Assembly: GCF_902141855.1 (NCBI RefSeq)
Contig: NZ_CABFVH010000002.1
Span: forward strand, 210,679 to 274,678
Source of the DNA: Methylobacterium dankookense
GTDB taxonomy: Bacteria; Pseudomonadota; Alphaproteobacteria; Rhizobiales; Beijerinckiaceae
Direction of reading: 5' to 3'
DNA: 64,000 nucleotides
Shown here: piece by piece, positions 42,115 through 54,882 of the stretch
Position numbering within the stretch: position 1 is the stretch's first letter
Layout: each line of letters starts with the position of its first letter
Translations under genes and position numbers: made by a program
The notes under the pieces: model-generated
The model's database searches: none
What the model was told of the DNA's origin: nothing
Seen by the model: only the letters and a program-made list of their open reading frames with translations

Positions 42115-42555
42115 GTGCGCGGCCTTCTCCTCGCCCTCCTGCTCCTGCTCGGGGCCGGCCCGGCGCTCGCGCAATCGGCCACCGACCCGGTCGGCACCGT
42201 GCGGGCCTTCTACGCGGCGCCATCGACCGACGATCTCCGCTTCTACGCCCGGGTGCTGCGCGCCCTCTACGAACGCGACCAGCGCGAGGCGAACGGCGAG
42301 GTCGGCCGGATCGGATTCGATTTTCGCGTCAACGGCCAGGACACCGCCAAGGGCTGGGAGAAGACGCTGCGGCTCGCCACGCTCTCGGCCGGCGAGGACC
42401 GGGCCGAGGTCCAGGCGACGTTCCGCAACGGCAGGCCCCAGGACATCCGCTACGACCTCGTGCGCGAGGGCGGCCGCTGGCTGATCGCCGACGTGCGCGC
42501 GGTGACGGGCGAGCGCTGGGGGCTCGTCGCCCTCCTCTCGCAGCCGCTGAACTAG
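42115..42555 (+). CDS. Exported DUF3828-like protein between glyQ and glyS
   Basis: The 146-residue protein has a strong signal peptide (VRGLLLALLLLLGAGPALAQS) and a mature domain with TVRAFYAAP, FDFRVNGQDTAKGW, and VREGGRWLIADVRA, a pattern of the DUF3828/NTF2-like secreted proteins. The GTG start at 42115 is 4 bases after the glyQ stop; a longer frame opens inside glyQ, but only the GTG puts the signal peptide at the N-terminus. The role is unknown; its position between the two synthetase genes indicates cotranscription, not functional linkage. Confidence 0.72.
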   Translation: MRGLLLALLLLLGAGPALAQSATDPVGTVRAFYAAPSTDDLRFYARVLRALYERDQREANGEVGRIGFDFRVNGQDTAKGWEKTLRLATLSAGEDRAEVQATFRNGRPQDIRYDLVREGGRWLIADVRAVTGERWGLVALLSQPLN

Positions 42556-42663
42556 AGTCGCTCCCGATCGCGGCCCGCGCCTCGACACCGCCGGTCCGGG
42601 CTCCTAAACGGGCCCGGCCGTTCCGACGCCCCCTTGCGCGGCCCCCGCGGCCGGATCCGAGCC

Positions 42664-44856
42664 ATGCCTGACCTCCTCCTCGAACTCCGCTCCGAAGAGA
42701 TCCCCGCCCGCATGCAGCGGCGCGCGGCCGAGGACCTGCGCAAGCTCGTCACCGACGCCCTGGTGGAGCGCGGCTTCCTCTACGAGGGCGCCAAGGCCTT
42801 CGCGACGCCCCGCCGCCTCGCCCTGCACGTGGCCGGCCTGCCGCCCCGCGGCGAGGCGGTGCGCGAGGAGCGCAAGGGCCCGCGCGTCGGCGCCCCCGAC
42901 GCCGCGATCCAGGGCTTCCTGAAGAGCGCCGGGCTCGCCTCGATCGATCAGGCGAAGACGGTCACCGACCCGAAGAAGGGCGCGTTCTACCTCGCCGTGA
43001 TCGAGCGCGAGGGCCGCGAGACCCTCGACGTGCTGGCCGAGGTCCTGCCCCAGATCATCCGCAGCTTCCCCTGGCCGAAATCCATGCGCTGGGGCGCGGC
43101 CTCGGCTCAAGCGGGGGCGCTGCGCTGGGTGCGCCCGCTGCAATCGATCGTCGCCACCTTCGGCCCCGAGACCGAGAGCACCGAGATCGTGCCCTTCTCG
43201 GTCGACGGGATCGCGGCCGGCAACGTCACCTACGGCCACCGCTTCCTGGCCCCCGAGGCGATCGAGGTCCGCCGCTTCGACGACTACGTCCAGGCCCTGG
43301 AGCGGGCCAAGGTCGTGCTCGACGCCGACCGCCGCAAGGACATCATCCTTCACGACGCCCGCGACCTCGCCTTCGCGCAGGGGCTCGACCTCGTGGAGGA
43401 CGAGGGTCTGCTGGAGGAGGTGGCCGGCCTCGTCGAGTGGCCGGTCGTGCTGATGGGCTCGTTCGACGCGAGCTTCCTCGACATTCCGGCCGAGGCGGTG
43501 CGCGCCACCATCCGCGCCAACCAGAAATGCTTCGTGCTGCGGAAATCCGGCTCGGAGGAACTCGCCCCCGCCTTCATCCTCGTCTCGAACCTCGTGGCCA
43601 GCGACGGCGGCCAGGCGATCGTGGCCGGCAACCAGCGCGTGGTGCGCGCACGCCTCTCGGACGCGAAGTTCTTCTGGGAGACCGACAAGGCGGTGAAGCT
43701 GGAGGACCGGCTTCCGAAGCTCGATTCCATCGTCTTCCATGAGAAGCTCGGGACGCAGGGTGAGCGGGTCCGGCGCATCGCGGCGCTTGCCGAGGATCTG
43801 GCCGAGACCGTGGGGGCGGATTTCGGCCTCGTGGGTCGCGCCGCACGCCTCGCGAAGGCCGATCTCGTGACGGAGATGGTCGGCGAATTCCCCGAGTTGC
43901 AGGGCCTGATGGGCGCGAAATACGCTGCTCTCCAGGGCCAGGACCCGAGTGTCTGCACGGCGATCGGCGACCACTACAAGCCCCTCGGGCCATCCGATCG
44001 GGTGCCTTCGGATCCGGTCGCCATCACCGTCGCGCTGGCCGACAAGCTCATCGCCCTCGCCGGCTTCTGGTCGATCGACGAGAAGCCCACCGGGAGCAAG
44101 GATCCGTTCGCCCTGCGCCGTGCGGCTCTCGGGGTGATCAGGCTTATCCTGGAGAATGGCATCCGCCTGCCGCTGGCGGAATTGGCCTTGCCGAACGCCT
44201 TCGACCTGCAGTCCGGTGGCCCGATGGTGGTGCAGATCGATCTGCCGGGCAGCATCGAGGAGCTGGAGGCGGCCTACAAGGACCTGCCCCCGGACTTCGA
44301 CCTGCTGGCCGATCCGCGCGTGGACGACCTCCTGGCCTTCTTCGCCGACCGCCTCAAAGTCTATCTCCGCGACCAGGGCGCCCGCCACGACCTGATCGAC
44401 GCCGTCTTCGCCCTGCCCGGCCAGGACGATCTGCTGATGGTGGTCCGCCGCGTCGAGGCGCTCGGCACGTTCCTGGAAACCGATGACGGCAAGAACCTGC
44501 TCGCCGGCTACAAGCGCGCGGCCAACATCCTGCGCATCGAGGAGAAGAAGGACGGACGCGCCTACGATGCCGAGCCCGACGCCGCGCTGATCGCGTCCTC
44601 CGGCCAGCCGGAGGAGCGGGCGCTCGCCGAGGCCCTGGGCGTCGCGCGGAATGAGGCCTCGGCGGCGGTGGCGGCGGAGGATTTCGAGGGCGCGATGCGG
44701 GCGCTCTCGCGGCTCCGCGCTCCGGTCGATGCCTTCTTCGAGGCGGTCACGGTGAATGCCGAGGCCCCGGCCCTGCGCGCCAACCGCCTCGCCCTCCTCA
44801 ACGCGCTGCGCGCGGCCACCCGCGAGGTCGCGGACTTCTCCAGGATCGAGGGCTGA
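42664..44856 (+). CDS. glyS: Glycyl-tRNA synthetase beta subunit
   Basis: The 730-residue partner of GlyQ includes tRNA-binding and HD-like editing-fold domains. The N-terminus [20 protein letters not shown] is highly diagnostic, followed by [22 protein letters not shown] and [14 protein letters not shown] blocks, with a C-terminal DALR-type anticodon domain ([21 protein letters not shown]). It follows glyQ with one small gene between them. Confidence 0.97.
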   Translation: MPDLLLELRSEEIPARMQRRAAEDLRKLVTDALVERGFLYEGAKAFATPRRLALHVAGLPPRGEAVREERKGPRVGAPDAAIQGFLKSAGLASIDQAKTVTDPKKGAFYLAVIEREGRETLDVLAEVLPQIIRSFPWPKSMRWGAASAQAGALRWVRPLQSIVATFGPETESTEIVPFSVDGIAAGNVTYGHRFLAPEAIEVRRFDDYVQALERAKVVLDADRRKDIILHDARDLAFAQGLDLVEDEGLLEEVAGLVEWPVVLMGSFDASFLDIPAEAVRATIRANQKCFVLRKSGSEELAPAFILVSNLVASDGGQAIVAGNQRVVRARLSDAKFFWETDKAVKLEDRLPKLDSIVFHEKLGTQGERVRRIAALAEDLAETVGADFGLVGRAARLAKADLVTEMVGEFPELQGLMGAKYAALQGQDPSVCTAIGDHYKPLGPSDRVPSDPVAITVALADKLIALAGFWSIDEKPTGSKDPFALRRAALGVIRLILENGIRLPLAELALPNAFDLQSGGPMVVQIDLPGSIEELEAAYKDLPPDFDLLADPRVDDLLAFFADRLKVYLRDQGARHDLIDAVFALPGQDDLLMVVRRVEALGTFLETDDGKNLLAGYKRAANILRIEEKKDGRAYDAEPDAALIASSGQPEERALAEALGVARNEASAAVAAEDFEGAMRALSRLRAPVDAFFEAVTVNAEAPALRANRLALLNALRAATREVADFSRIEG

Positions 44857-44900
44857 GGAAGCCGGGAACACGGCTTCAGGACGCGAGCAGGAACCTCGCC

Positions 44901-44932
44901 GCGCCCCCTCTCCCGAACGAGAGAGGGGGCGC
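44901..44932. terminator. Bidirectional hairpin between convergent glyS and corA
   Basis: GCGCCCCCTCTC-(8 bases)-GAGAGGGGGCGC is a perfect 12-base-pair stem midway in the 135-base gap between the two stops. It suits a shared terminator, or is a copy of a short repeat; no T-run is present on either side. Confidence 0.6.
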
Positions 44933-44991
44933 GCGCTTGATCGTGAGCTGCAGGGGCACCCTCTCGCCGTACGGAGCAGAGGAGAGGCGCT

Positions 44992-45999
44992 TCAGAACCA
45001 GCCCTTGATCCGGAAGAACACGATCGGAATCAGCGCGCTCGTCAGGATCAGGGCGAGGCCGTAGGGGTAGCCGTAGAGCCAGTCGAGCTCCGGCATGTGC
45101 TTGAAGTTCATGCCGTACATCGAGGCGATCAGCGTCGGCGGCACGCCGACCACCGAGACCACGGTCAGCACCCGGAAGACGTTGTTCTGCTCGATCTGGA
45201 TCAGCCCCAGAGCGGCGTCGAGCAGGAACTGCACGTTCTCCGAGAGCCGCGTCTCGAACTCGTCGAGGGACTCGATGTCCCGGCGGATCGTCTCGAAGCG
45301 CGCATCCTCCTCCTGATGGAGCAGGTCGGCGCAAGCGCCGGCGACGTAGGGCACGATGCGCTCCATCCCGAGCAGGCTCGCGCGGATCTTGCCGAGCGCC
45401 TTGCCGCGCCGGGCGATGCCGCGCAGGATCCGGCGGAGCGCGAGGTCGCGGCGGCGGGGCGGCACGTCGCCGTTGCGGGCGCCGTTCCGGGCACGAGGCG
45501 CGCGCACGTCGAAGTCGAAGATGCGCGTCGAGAGCGAGTCGAGCTCCGCGCCCATGTCCTCCAGCGCGTCGGCGAGGTTGTCGACCAGCTCCTCCACGAG
45601 AAGCAGGAAGGCCTCGGCGCTGGTCGCTGCGCCCTCCTCCTCCGCGAGACGCTTGCCCGCGCCCTCGAAGGCGCGCAGCTCGTGGAAGCGCACGGTGACG
45701 AGGTGGTCGCGGGTCAGCAGGAAGCCGAGCGGCTTCAGCTGCGAATCCGCCTGCTCGAAGGTGATCATCGGCGTCGAGAGCGACAGCCCGTTCTTCAGGC
45801 GGCGCAGGCGGCTCGAGGATTCCACCTCGCTGAGCGCCCGCCGCGAGGGCACGCGGATGCCGGTGGCGGCCTCCACCGCCTGCGCCTCCTCGACGCTCGG
45901 GTCGTTCAGGTCGATCCAGAGGGCGCCTGCGGGCAGCGGCGCCCCGGAGGCGGGATCCCACGGCGCGAGGGCGCCCTCCGGTCCGTGCAGGGTCAGCAT
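44992..45999 (-). CDS. corA: CorA-family magnesium/cobalt transporter
   Basis: The protein of about 335 residues has a large N-terminal cytoplasmic alpha/beta domain (ALWIDLNDPSVEEAQAVEAATG), a long stalk helix, and two C-terminal membrane helices split by the signature loop YGMNFKHMPELDW, with the GMN motif at the pore mouth. It forms a pentameric channel for Mg2+ at the inner membrane. The start shown is ATG at 45999; an in-frame GTG at 46014 adds five residues. An Arg/Asn insert (RARNGARNGDVPP) around residue 175 is unlike E. coli CorA. Confidence 0.92.
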   Translation of the reverse strand: MLTLHGPEGALAPWDPASGAPLPAGALWIDLNDPSVEEAQAVEAATGIRVPSRRALSEVESSSRLRRLKNGLSLSTPMITFEQADSQLKPLGFLLTRDHLVTVRFHELRAFEGAGKRLAEEEGAATSAEAFLLLVEELVDNLADALEDMGAELDSLSTRIFDFDVRAPRARNGARNGDVPPRRRDLALRRILRGIARRGKALGKIRASLLGMERIVPYVAGACADLLHQEEDARFETIRRDIESLDEFETRLSENVQFLLDAALGLIQIEQNNVFRVLTVVSVVGVPPTLIASMYGMNFKHMPELDWLYGYPYGLALILTSALIPIVFFRIKGWF

Positions 46000-46114
46000 G
46001 GCGGATCGGTTCACCGTCGCGTGGAAAGGGAGACGAAAACCATCGTCGCCCCGTCACTTGGGGGTGCGACAGCCTTGACTCGTCTGAGGGCGGTGGCTAT
46101 CTCGCCGCCGGTCG

Positions 46115-46141
46115 TTAGCACTCACTCAAGCCGAGTGCTAA
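46115..46141 (+). promoter_or_regulatory. CIRCE element (HrcA operator) upstream of groESL
   Basis: TTAGCACTC-N9-GAGTGCTAA is an exact match to the CIRCE consensus, 72 bases before the groES start. It binds HrcA, which represses chaperonin genes until heat stress. Confidence 0.97.
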
Positions 46142-46213
46142 CGACCGGGCTTGGAGGCGGCAATCGCGCGCCGCATCAACGCCACTTCGAGTTCTGAAGC
46201 AAGAGGGCAGACC

Positions 46214-46504
46214 ATGAAGTTCCGTCCGCTGCACGACCGTGTCGTCGTCCGTCGCATCGAGAGCGAGGAGAAGACCAAGGGCGGCATCATCATCCCGGAC
46301 ACCGCCAAGGAGAAGCCGCAGGAGGGCGAGATCGTCGCCGTCGGCCCCGGTTCCCGTGACGAGCAGGGCCGCGTGAACGCCCTCGACGTCAAGGCCGGCG
46401 ACCGCGTCCTGTTCGGCAAGTGGTCCGGCACCGAGGTCAAGATCGATGGTCAGGACCTCCTGATCATGAAGGAATCCGACATCATGGGCGTCGTCGAGGC
46501 CTAA
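46214..46504 (+). CDS. groES: Co-chaperonin GroES
   Basis: This is the 96-residue Hsp10 lid of the GroEL chamber. [21 protein letters not shown] is the canonical start; the mobile loop [16 protein letters not shown] and the C-terminal ESDIMGVVE strand are all present. It is the first gene of the groESL operon, under CIRCE control. Confidence 0.98.
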   Translation: MKFRPLHDRVVVRRIESEEKTKGGIIIPDTAKEKPQEGEIVAVGPGSRDEQGRVNALDVKAGDRVLFGKWSGTEVKIDGQDLLIMKESDIMGVVEA

Positions 46505-46585
46505 AGGCCCCGGCCGGCACCGTTCATCGCCCTTCGAGGCCGATTTCCGCGCCTCGGGGCCTTCCCCGCAATCCTTAACCATTAA

Positions 46586-48238
<1,653 letters not shown>

Positions 48239-48266
48239 GTCCACGCCACCATCGGGAAACGGGAGA

Positions 48267-48292
48267 GGGGTCGCCGCGAGGCGGCCCCTTTT
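48267..48292 (+). terminator. Rho-independent terminator of groESL
   Basis: GGGGTCGCC-GCGA-GGCGGCCCC (one G-T pair) is followed by TTTT, 28 bases after the groEL stop. Stem, loop and U-run fit an intrinsic terminator. Confidence 0.85.
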
Positions 48293-48310
48293 CCTTTGCC
48301 GCTTCGCCTG

Positions 48311-48337
48311 CCAAAGTACCAGGAATTGGTAATTTGG
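48311..48337. promoter_or_regulatory. Inverted repeat upstream of parD, likely autoregulatory operator
   Basis: CCAAAGTACCA-GGAAT-TGGTAATTTGG is an 11+11 inverted repeat with one mismatch, just 10 bases before the antitoxin ATG. It is far more AT-rich than its surroundings. RHH antitoxins of the ParD type bind such sites as dimers and repress their own operon. Confidence 0.75.
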
Positions 48338-48346
48338 TGGCTGGCG

Positions 48347-48589
48347 ATGGCGCACAACACCTCTGTTTCCTTGGGTGACCACTTCGCCCGGTTCATCGCC
48401 CAGCAGGTCGAGGGCGGCCGCTACGGCTCGGCCAGCGACGTGGTCCGGGCCGGGCTGCGTCTCCTCGAGGAGCAGGAGGCGCGCCTGCAGGCCCTTCGCG
48501 CGGCGCTCGTCGAGGGCGAGGCCAGCGGCCCGCCGGAGGCCTTCGATGTCGAGGCCTTCCTGAAAACCAAGCGCGCCGGCCGCCCGTGA
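48347..48589 (+). CDS. parD: ParD-type antitoxin (ribbon-helix-helix)
   Basis: The 80-residue protein has the ParD/CC2985 pattern: [39 protein letters not shown], with the N-terminal strand and two helices of the RHH DNA-binding fold and a charged C-terminal toxin-binding tail. The ATG at 48347 gives the usual N-terminus; the frame opens 17 codons earlier, across the operator. Its last codons overlap the toxin start by GTGA. Confidence 0.88.
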   Translation: MAHNTSVSLGDHFARFIAQQVEGGRYGSASDVVRAGLRLLEEQEARLQALRAALVEGEASGPPEAFDVEAFLKTKRAGRP

Positions 48590-48882
48590 GTGGCGGCTAC
48601 GTCCTCGCACCACGGGCGCGGGACGATCTCGACGGGATCTGGGACGACACGGCCGAGCGCTGGGACCCTGATCAGGCGGACCGTTATGTCCGCCGCCTCG
48701 CGCAATCCTTCGCGGATCTCGCCACCGGTACTGTCCGGGGCCGCAGTGCCGAGAAGGTCCGGCCGGGCTATTTTCGGCTGACCGTCACGTCGCACGTCGC
48801 CTTCTACCGCATCGGCGATGGCGGCCGGATCGAGGTGATCCGGATCCTGCATGCGCGCATGGATGCCGGGCGGCATCTGTAG
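48586..48882 (+). CDS. parE: ParE/RelE-family toxin
   Basis: The protein of about 98 residues starts at GTG and has the RelE/ParE fold: [21 protein letters not shown] at the N-terminus, a [14 protein letters not shown] strand, and [23 protein letters not shown] at the C-terminus. ParE toxins poison DNA gyrase; RelE-type ones cleave mRNA. The presence of a ParD partner and the AFYRI/IRILHxRMD ending favour ParE. The four-base overlap with parD is typical of such pairs. Confidence 0.88.
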   Translation: MSGGYVLAPRARDDLDGIWDDTAERWDPDQADRYVRRLAQSFADLATGTVRGRSAEKVRPGYFRLTVTSHVAFYRIGDGGRIEVIRILHARMDAGRHL

Positions 48883-48903
48883 CGCGTCTCCGGTCTGCCG
48901 TGA

Positions 48904-50130
<1,227 letters not shown>

Positions 50131-50141
50131 GCCTGCGTTCG

Positions 50142-50166
50142 GGGGGCGGGCTTCCGCTCGGCCCCC
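50142..50166 (+). terminator. Possible terminator after ansB
   Basis: GGGGGC-(13 bases)-GCCCCC stem-loop starts 12 bases past the ansB stop; no U-run follows, so it is only a candidate. Confidence 0.35.
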
Positions 50167-50195
50167 TCAAGGAGCGAGCCTGATGTCGGATTGGG

Positions 50196-50211
50196 GTGTA
50201 AACGTTTACAC
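50196..50211. promoter_or_regulatory. LacI-family-type operator upstream of edd
   Basis: GTGTAAACGTTTACAC is a perfect 16-base palindrome with the central CG and TGTAAAC half-sites typical of LacI/GalR-family regulators. It lies 122 bases before the edd ATG and 66 bases after ansB. No LacI-family gene is in the window. The neighbouring genes point to a sugar or gluconate signal. Confidence 0.78.
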
Positions 50212-50332
50212 AGGATTGGCGACAGGCTAGAAGGGCTCGAAATAACCGGTGCGTCGAAGCCCGGACCGTCGCTCGGCCCCGCGCCGGAGCGGCGCCCATT
50301 CCGGCAGGATGCGCCCAGAGGAAGGAAGGCTC

Positions 50333-52156
<1,824 letters not shown>

Positions 52157-52163
52157 CGGGATC

Positions 52164-52299
52164 CCGAAGGGACAAGTCCCTTCGGCGGGGTCTCGGGGCG
52201 CGAGAAGCCCCGAGTTCGGCCCCAATGCCCGGCGTCGCCGGGTATTGGGGCCGATTGCAGGGCTCTGCCCTGCACCCGCGAAAGGTCTCGGACCTTTCG
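52164..52299. repeat. Four-hairpin element between edd and eda (copy 2)
   Basis: Four perfect or near-perfect stems follow one another: CCGAAGGGAC/GTCCCTTCGG (52164-52185), CTCGGGGC/GCCCCGAG (52192-52214), GGCCCCAAT-g-CCCGGC/GCCGGG-t-ATTGGGGCC (52218-52252), TGCAGGGC-TCT-GCCCTGCA (52256-52274), then CGAAAGGTC-TCG-GACCTTTCG (52279-52299). The last two plus the spacer ACCCG match the elements at 36103-36144 and 63738-63784. The structure lies between the two cotranscribed Entner-Doudoroff genes and could set their relative expression. Confidence 0.82.
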
Positions 52300-52332
52300 A
52301 AACCACGACCACAGAACCGGGAGGTGCCGACC

Positions 52333-52956
52333 ATGAACGACCTGACCAGCATCGACGCGCTGATGCGCTCCGTGGCCGTGATCCCGGTCCTGGTGATCGA
52401 GGATGCGGCCCATGCCGAGCCGATCGCCCGGGCCCTGGTGGAGGGCGGCCTCACCGCCCTCGAAGTCACGCTCCGCACCCCCGCCGCCCTCGACGTGATC
52501 CGGGCGATGGCCCGGGTCGAGGGCGCGGTGGTCGGCGCGGGCACCGTGCTCAACCCGCGCGACCTCGACGCGGCTCTCGCGGCGGGTGCCGAGTTCATCG
52601 TCTCGCCGGGCCTCACCGATCCGCTCACCGACGCGGCCAAGGCCAACGGCGTGCCCTACCTGCCGGGCGTCGCCAATGCCGCCGACATCATGCGCGGGCT
52701 CGATCACGGCCTCGACCGCTTCAAGTTCTTCCCCGCCGAGGCGGCGGGCGGGCTCAAGGCGCTGAAGGCGCTGGCCGCCCCCTTCCATCAGGTGCGCTTC
52801 TGCCCGACCGGCGGCATCACCGAGACGAGCGCGCCGGACTGGCTGGCCGAGAAGGCCGTGCTCTGCGTCGGCGGGAGCTGGGTGGTGAAGCCCGGCGCGC
52901 CGGACGTCGCGGCGATCCGCAAGGCTGCTTCTGCGGCCGCCGCGCTACGCCGCTGA
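52333..52956 (+). CDS. eda: KDPG/KHG aldolase
   Basis: The 207-residue aldolase cleaves KDPG to pyruvate and glyceraldehyde 3-phosphate. The conserved Glu (ALEVTLRTP), the Schiff-base Lys in DRFKFFPAE, and the GAGTVLNP and CPTGGI phosphate loops are all visible. The start is ATG at 52333 with GGGAGG 10 bases upstream. With edd it completes the Entner-Doudoroff pathway. Confidence 0.96.
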   Translation: MNDLTSIDALMRSVAVIPVLVIEDAAHAEPIARALVEGGLTALEVTLRTPAALDVIRAMARVEGAVVGAGTVLNPRDLDAALAAGAEFIVSPGLTDPLTDAAKANGVPYLPGVANAADIMRGLDHGLDRFKFFPAEAAGGLKALKALAAPFHQVRFCPTGGITETSAPDWLAEKAVLCVGGSWVVKPGAPDVAAIRKAASAAAALRR

Positions 52957-53217
52957 ACCATCGTCGCCGCTCCGGCGCCGCCGACAAAAAACTGTCGCGT
53001 TCGCGCGCTTTGGCATGCGGGGGCGTGCCGGCAACGAACCGCGACGGTTTGCCTGCCCGCCCGTTCACGCTAATGGTGCAGTGCACCTAGGGCGCGCCCT
53101 GCCGCACGGGACACCGGTTTCGGCGCCGGGGAGCGTGTCGAAACAAGGGCTTGGTGTCATGGTCCGTCGCGGCGTGGGCGGGCATGGCCCCGAGGGCCGG
53201 TCGGCGCAGGAGTTCTC

Positions 53218-54540
53218 ATGCGGATCGCGATGATCGGAGCCGGCTATGTCGGCCTAGTGTCTGGGGCATGCTTTGCCGATTTCGGTCACGGCGTGGTCTG
53301 CATCGACACGGATCCCGCCAAGATCGCGGCGCTCGAGGCGGGGCGCATGCCGATCTACGAGCCGGGGCTCGAGGCGCTGGTGGCCGAGAACGTGCGCCAG
53401 GGCCGGCTCGCCTTCCGCACCGAGCTGCGCGAGGCGGTGGCCGAGGCCGACGCCGTCTTCATCGCGGTGGGCACGCCGTCCCGCCGCGGCGACGGCTTCG
53501 CCGACCTCTCCTTCGTCCACGCCGCCGCCCGCGCCATCGCCGGCGCGCTCACCGGCTTCACCGTGGTGGTCACCAAGTCCACCGTGCCGGTGGGCACCGG
53601 CGACGAGGTCGAGCGCATCATCCGCGAGGCCAACCCGCAGGCCGACGTGGCGGTGGCCTCCAACCCCGAGTTCCTGCGCGAGGGCGCGGCGATCGCCGAC
53701 TTCAAGCGGCCCGACCGCATCGTGGTGGGCGCCGAGGATCCGCGCGCGGTGGCGGTGCTCAACGAGATCTACCGGCCGCTCTACCTCAACCAGGCCCCGA
53801 TCCTGGTGACCGGGCGGCGCACGGCGGAGCTGACCAAGTACGCCGCCAACGCGTTTCTCGCCACCAAGATCACCTTCATCAACGAGATCGCCGACCTGTG
53901 CGAGCAGGTGGGGGCGGACGTGCAGCAGGTGGCCCGCGGCATCGGCCTCGACAACCGGATCGGGCGCAAGTTCCTGCATGCGGGCCCGGGCTATGGCGGC
54001 TCGTGCTTTCCGAAGGACACGCTGGCGCTGGTGAAGACGGCGCAGGATTACGCCACGCCGATGCGGATCGTTGAGACGGTGGTGGCGGTCAACGAGAGCC
54101 GCAAGCGGGCGATGGCGCGCAAGGTGATCGCGGCCTGCGGGGGTGCGGTGCGGGGGAAGACGATCGCGCTGCTCGGCCTGACCTTCAAGCCGAACACCGA
54201 CGACATGCGCGATGCGCCCTCGCTCGCCATCGTCGCCGGCCTGCAGGATGCCGGCGCCCGCGTCCAGGCCTACGACCCCGAGGGGATGGAGCAGGCGCGG
54301 CCGCTCTTGGGCGACGTCGCCTACGCCTCCGACCCCTATGCCTGCGCGGAAGGCGCGGATGCGCTCGTTCTGGTGACCGAATGGGACGCTTTCCGCGCCC
54401 TCGACTTCACCCGCCTGCGCGAGCGGATGGCACAGCCTGTGCTTGTAGATCTGCGCAACGTCTACCGTCCGCAGGACATCCAGGCCCGCGGATTCCGCTA
54501 CGTCAGCGTGGGTCGGCCGGACCTTGAATCCGCTGGATGA
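53218..54540 (+). CDS. ugd: UDP-glucose 6-dehydrogenase (RkpK/Ugd)
   Basis: The 440-residue protein makes UDP-glucuronate, a precursor of acidic surface polysaccharides. The N-terminal MIGAGYVGLVSGACFADFGH is diagnostic; the catalytic Cys is in GYGGSCFPKD (about residue 264), and LTFKPNTDDMRDAPS is in the C-terminal domain. In Sinorhizobium the orthologous gene, rkpK, works with K-antigen and LPS synthesis; here it lies directly upstream of RkpA/RkpG-like genes. A 261-base gap precedes it, with no clear operator. Confidence 0.96.
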   Translation: MRIAMIGAGYVGLVSGACFADFGHGVVCIDTDPAKIAALEAGRMPIYEPGLEALVAENVRQGRLAFRTELREAVAEADAVFIAVGTPSRRGDGFADLSFVHAAARAIAGALTGFTVVVTKSTVPVGTGDEVERIIREANPQADVAVASNPEFLREGAAIADFKRPDRIVVGAEDPRAVAVLNEIYRPLYLNQAPILVTGRRTAELTKYAANAFLATKITFINEIADLCEQVGADVQQVARGIGLDNRIGRKFLHAGPGYGGSCFPKDTLALVKTAQDYATPMRIVETVVAVNESRKRAMARKVIAACGGAVRGKTIALLGLTFKPNTDDMRDAPSLAIVAGLQDAGARVQAYDPEGMEQARPLLGDVAYASDPYACAEGADALVLVTEWDAFRALDFTRLRERMAQPVLVDLRNVYRPQDIQARGFRYVSVGRPDLESAG

Positions 54541-54882
54541 GATGCGTCCTGCGCATAGGTTATCCCCCGGCCGCTCCAAGCTCAGGCTTGGCTGACCGCC
54601 GCGAAGCGTGCCATGGCCGCGATCCGGGCCATGCGATGGGCGTCAGGGGCGCCTGACGATTCAATCCATTGTGAAACGTGCGGCTGAAATGTGGCAGCTC
54701 AGTCGCGGCTCCACTGCAAAGCCTTCAGCATAGCGGCGCCTGACCGGAACTTCAGTGGCCGGCCTGCCGGCCCTAAACTGATGAATACATATCACACGCG
54801 GCTGGATTTGTGTTGCGGCGCCCGCTGGTCGTCGCCCTGCCTGTTTGCCACCGCATTAGAGCCATACTAAGGGTGCAGCAGG
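54541..54882. promoter_or_regulatory. Upstream region of the large synthase gene
   Basis: These 342 bases separate ugd from the synthase gene. They are slightly less GC-rich at the right end (around 54775-54800, ATGAATACATATCACAC), where a promoter would fit. GGCCGGC-CT-GCCGGCC (54757-54772) is a 7+7 hairpin just before that AT-rich stretch and could be a terminator of ugd or an operator. No gene is apparent. Confidence 0.4.
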
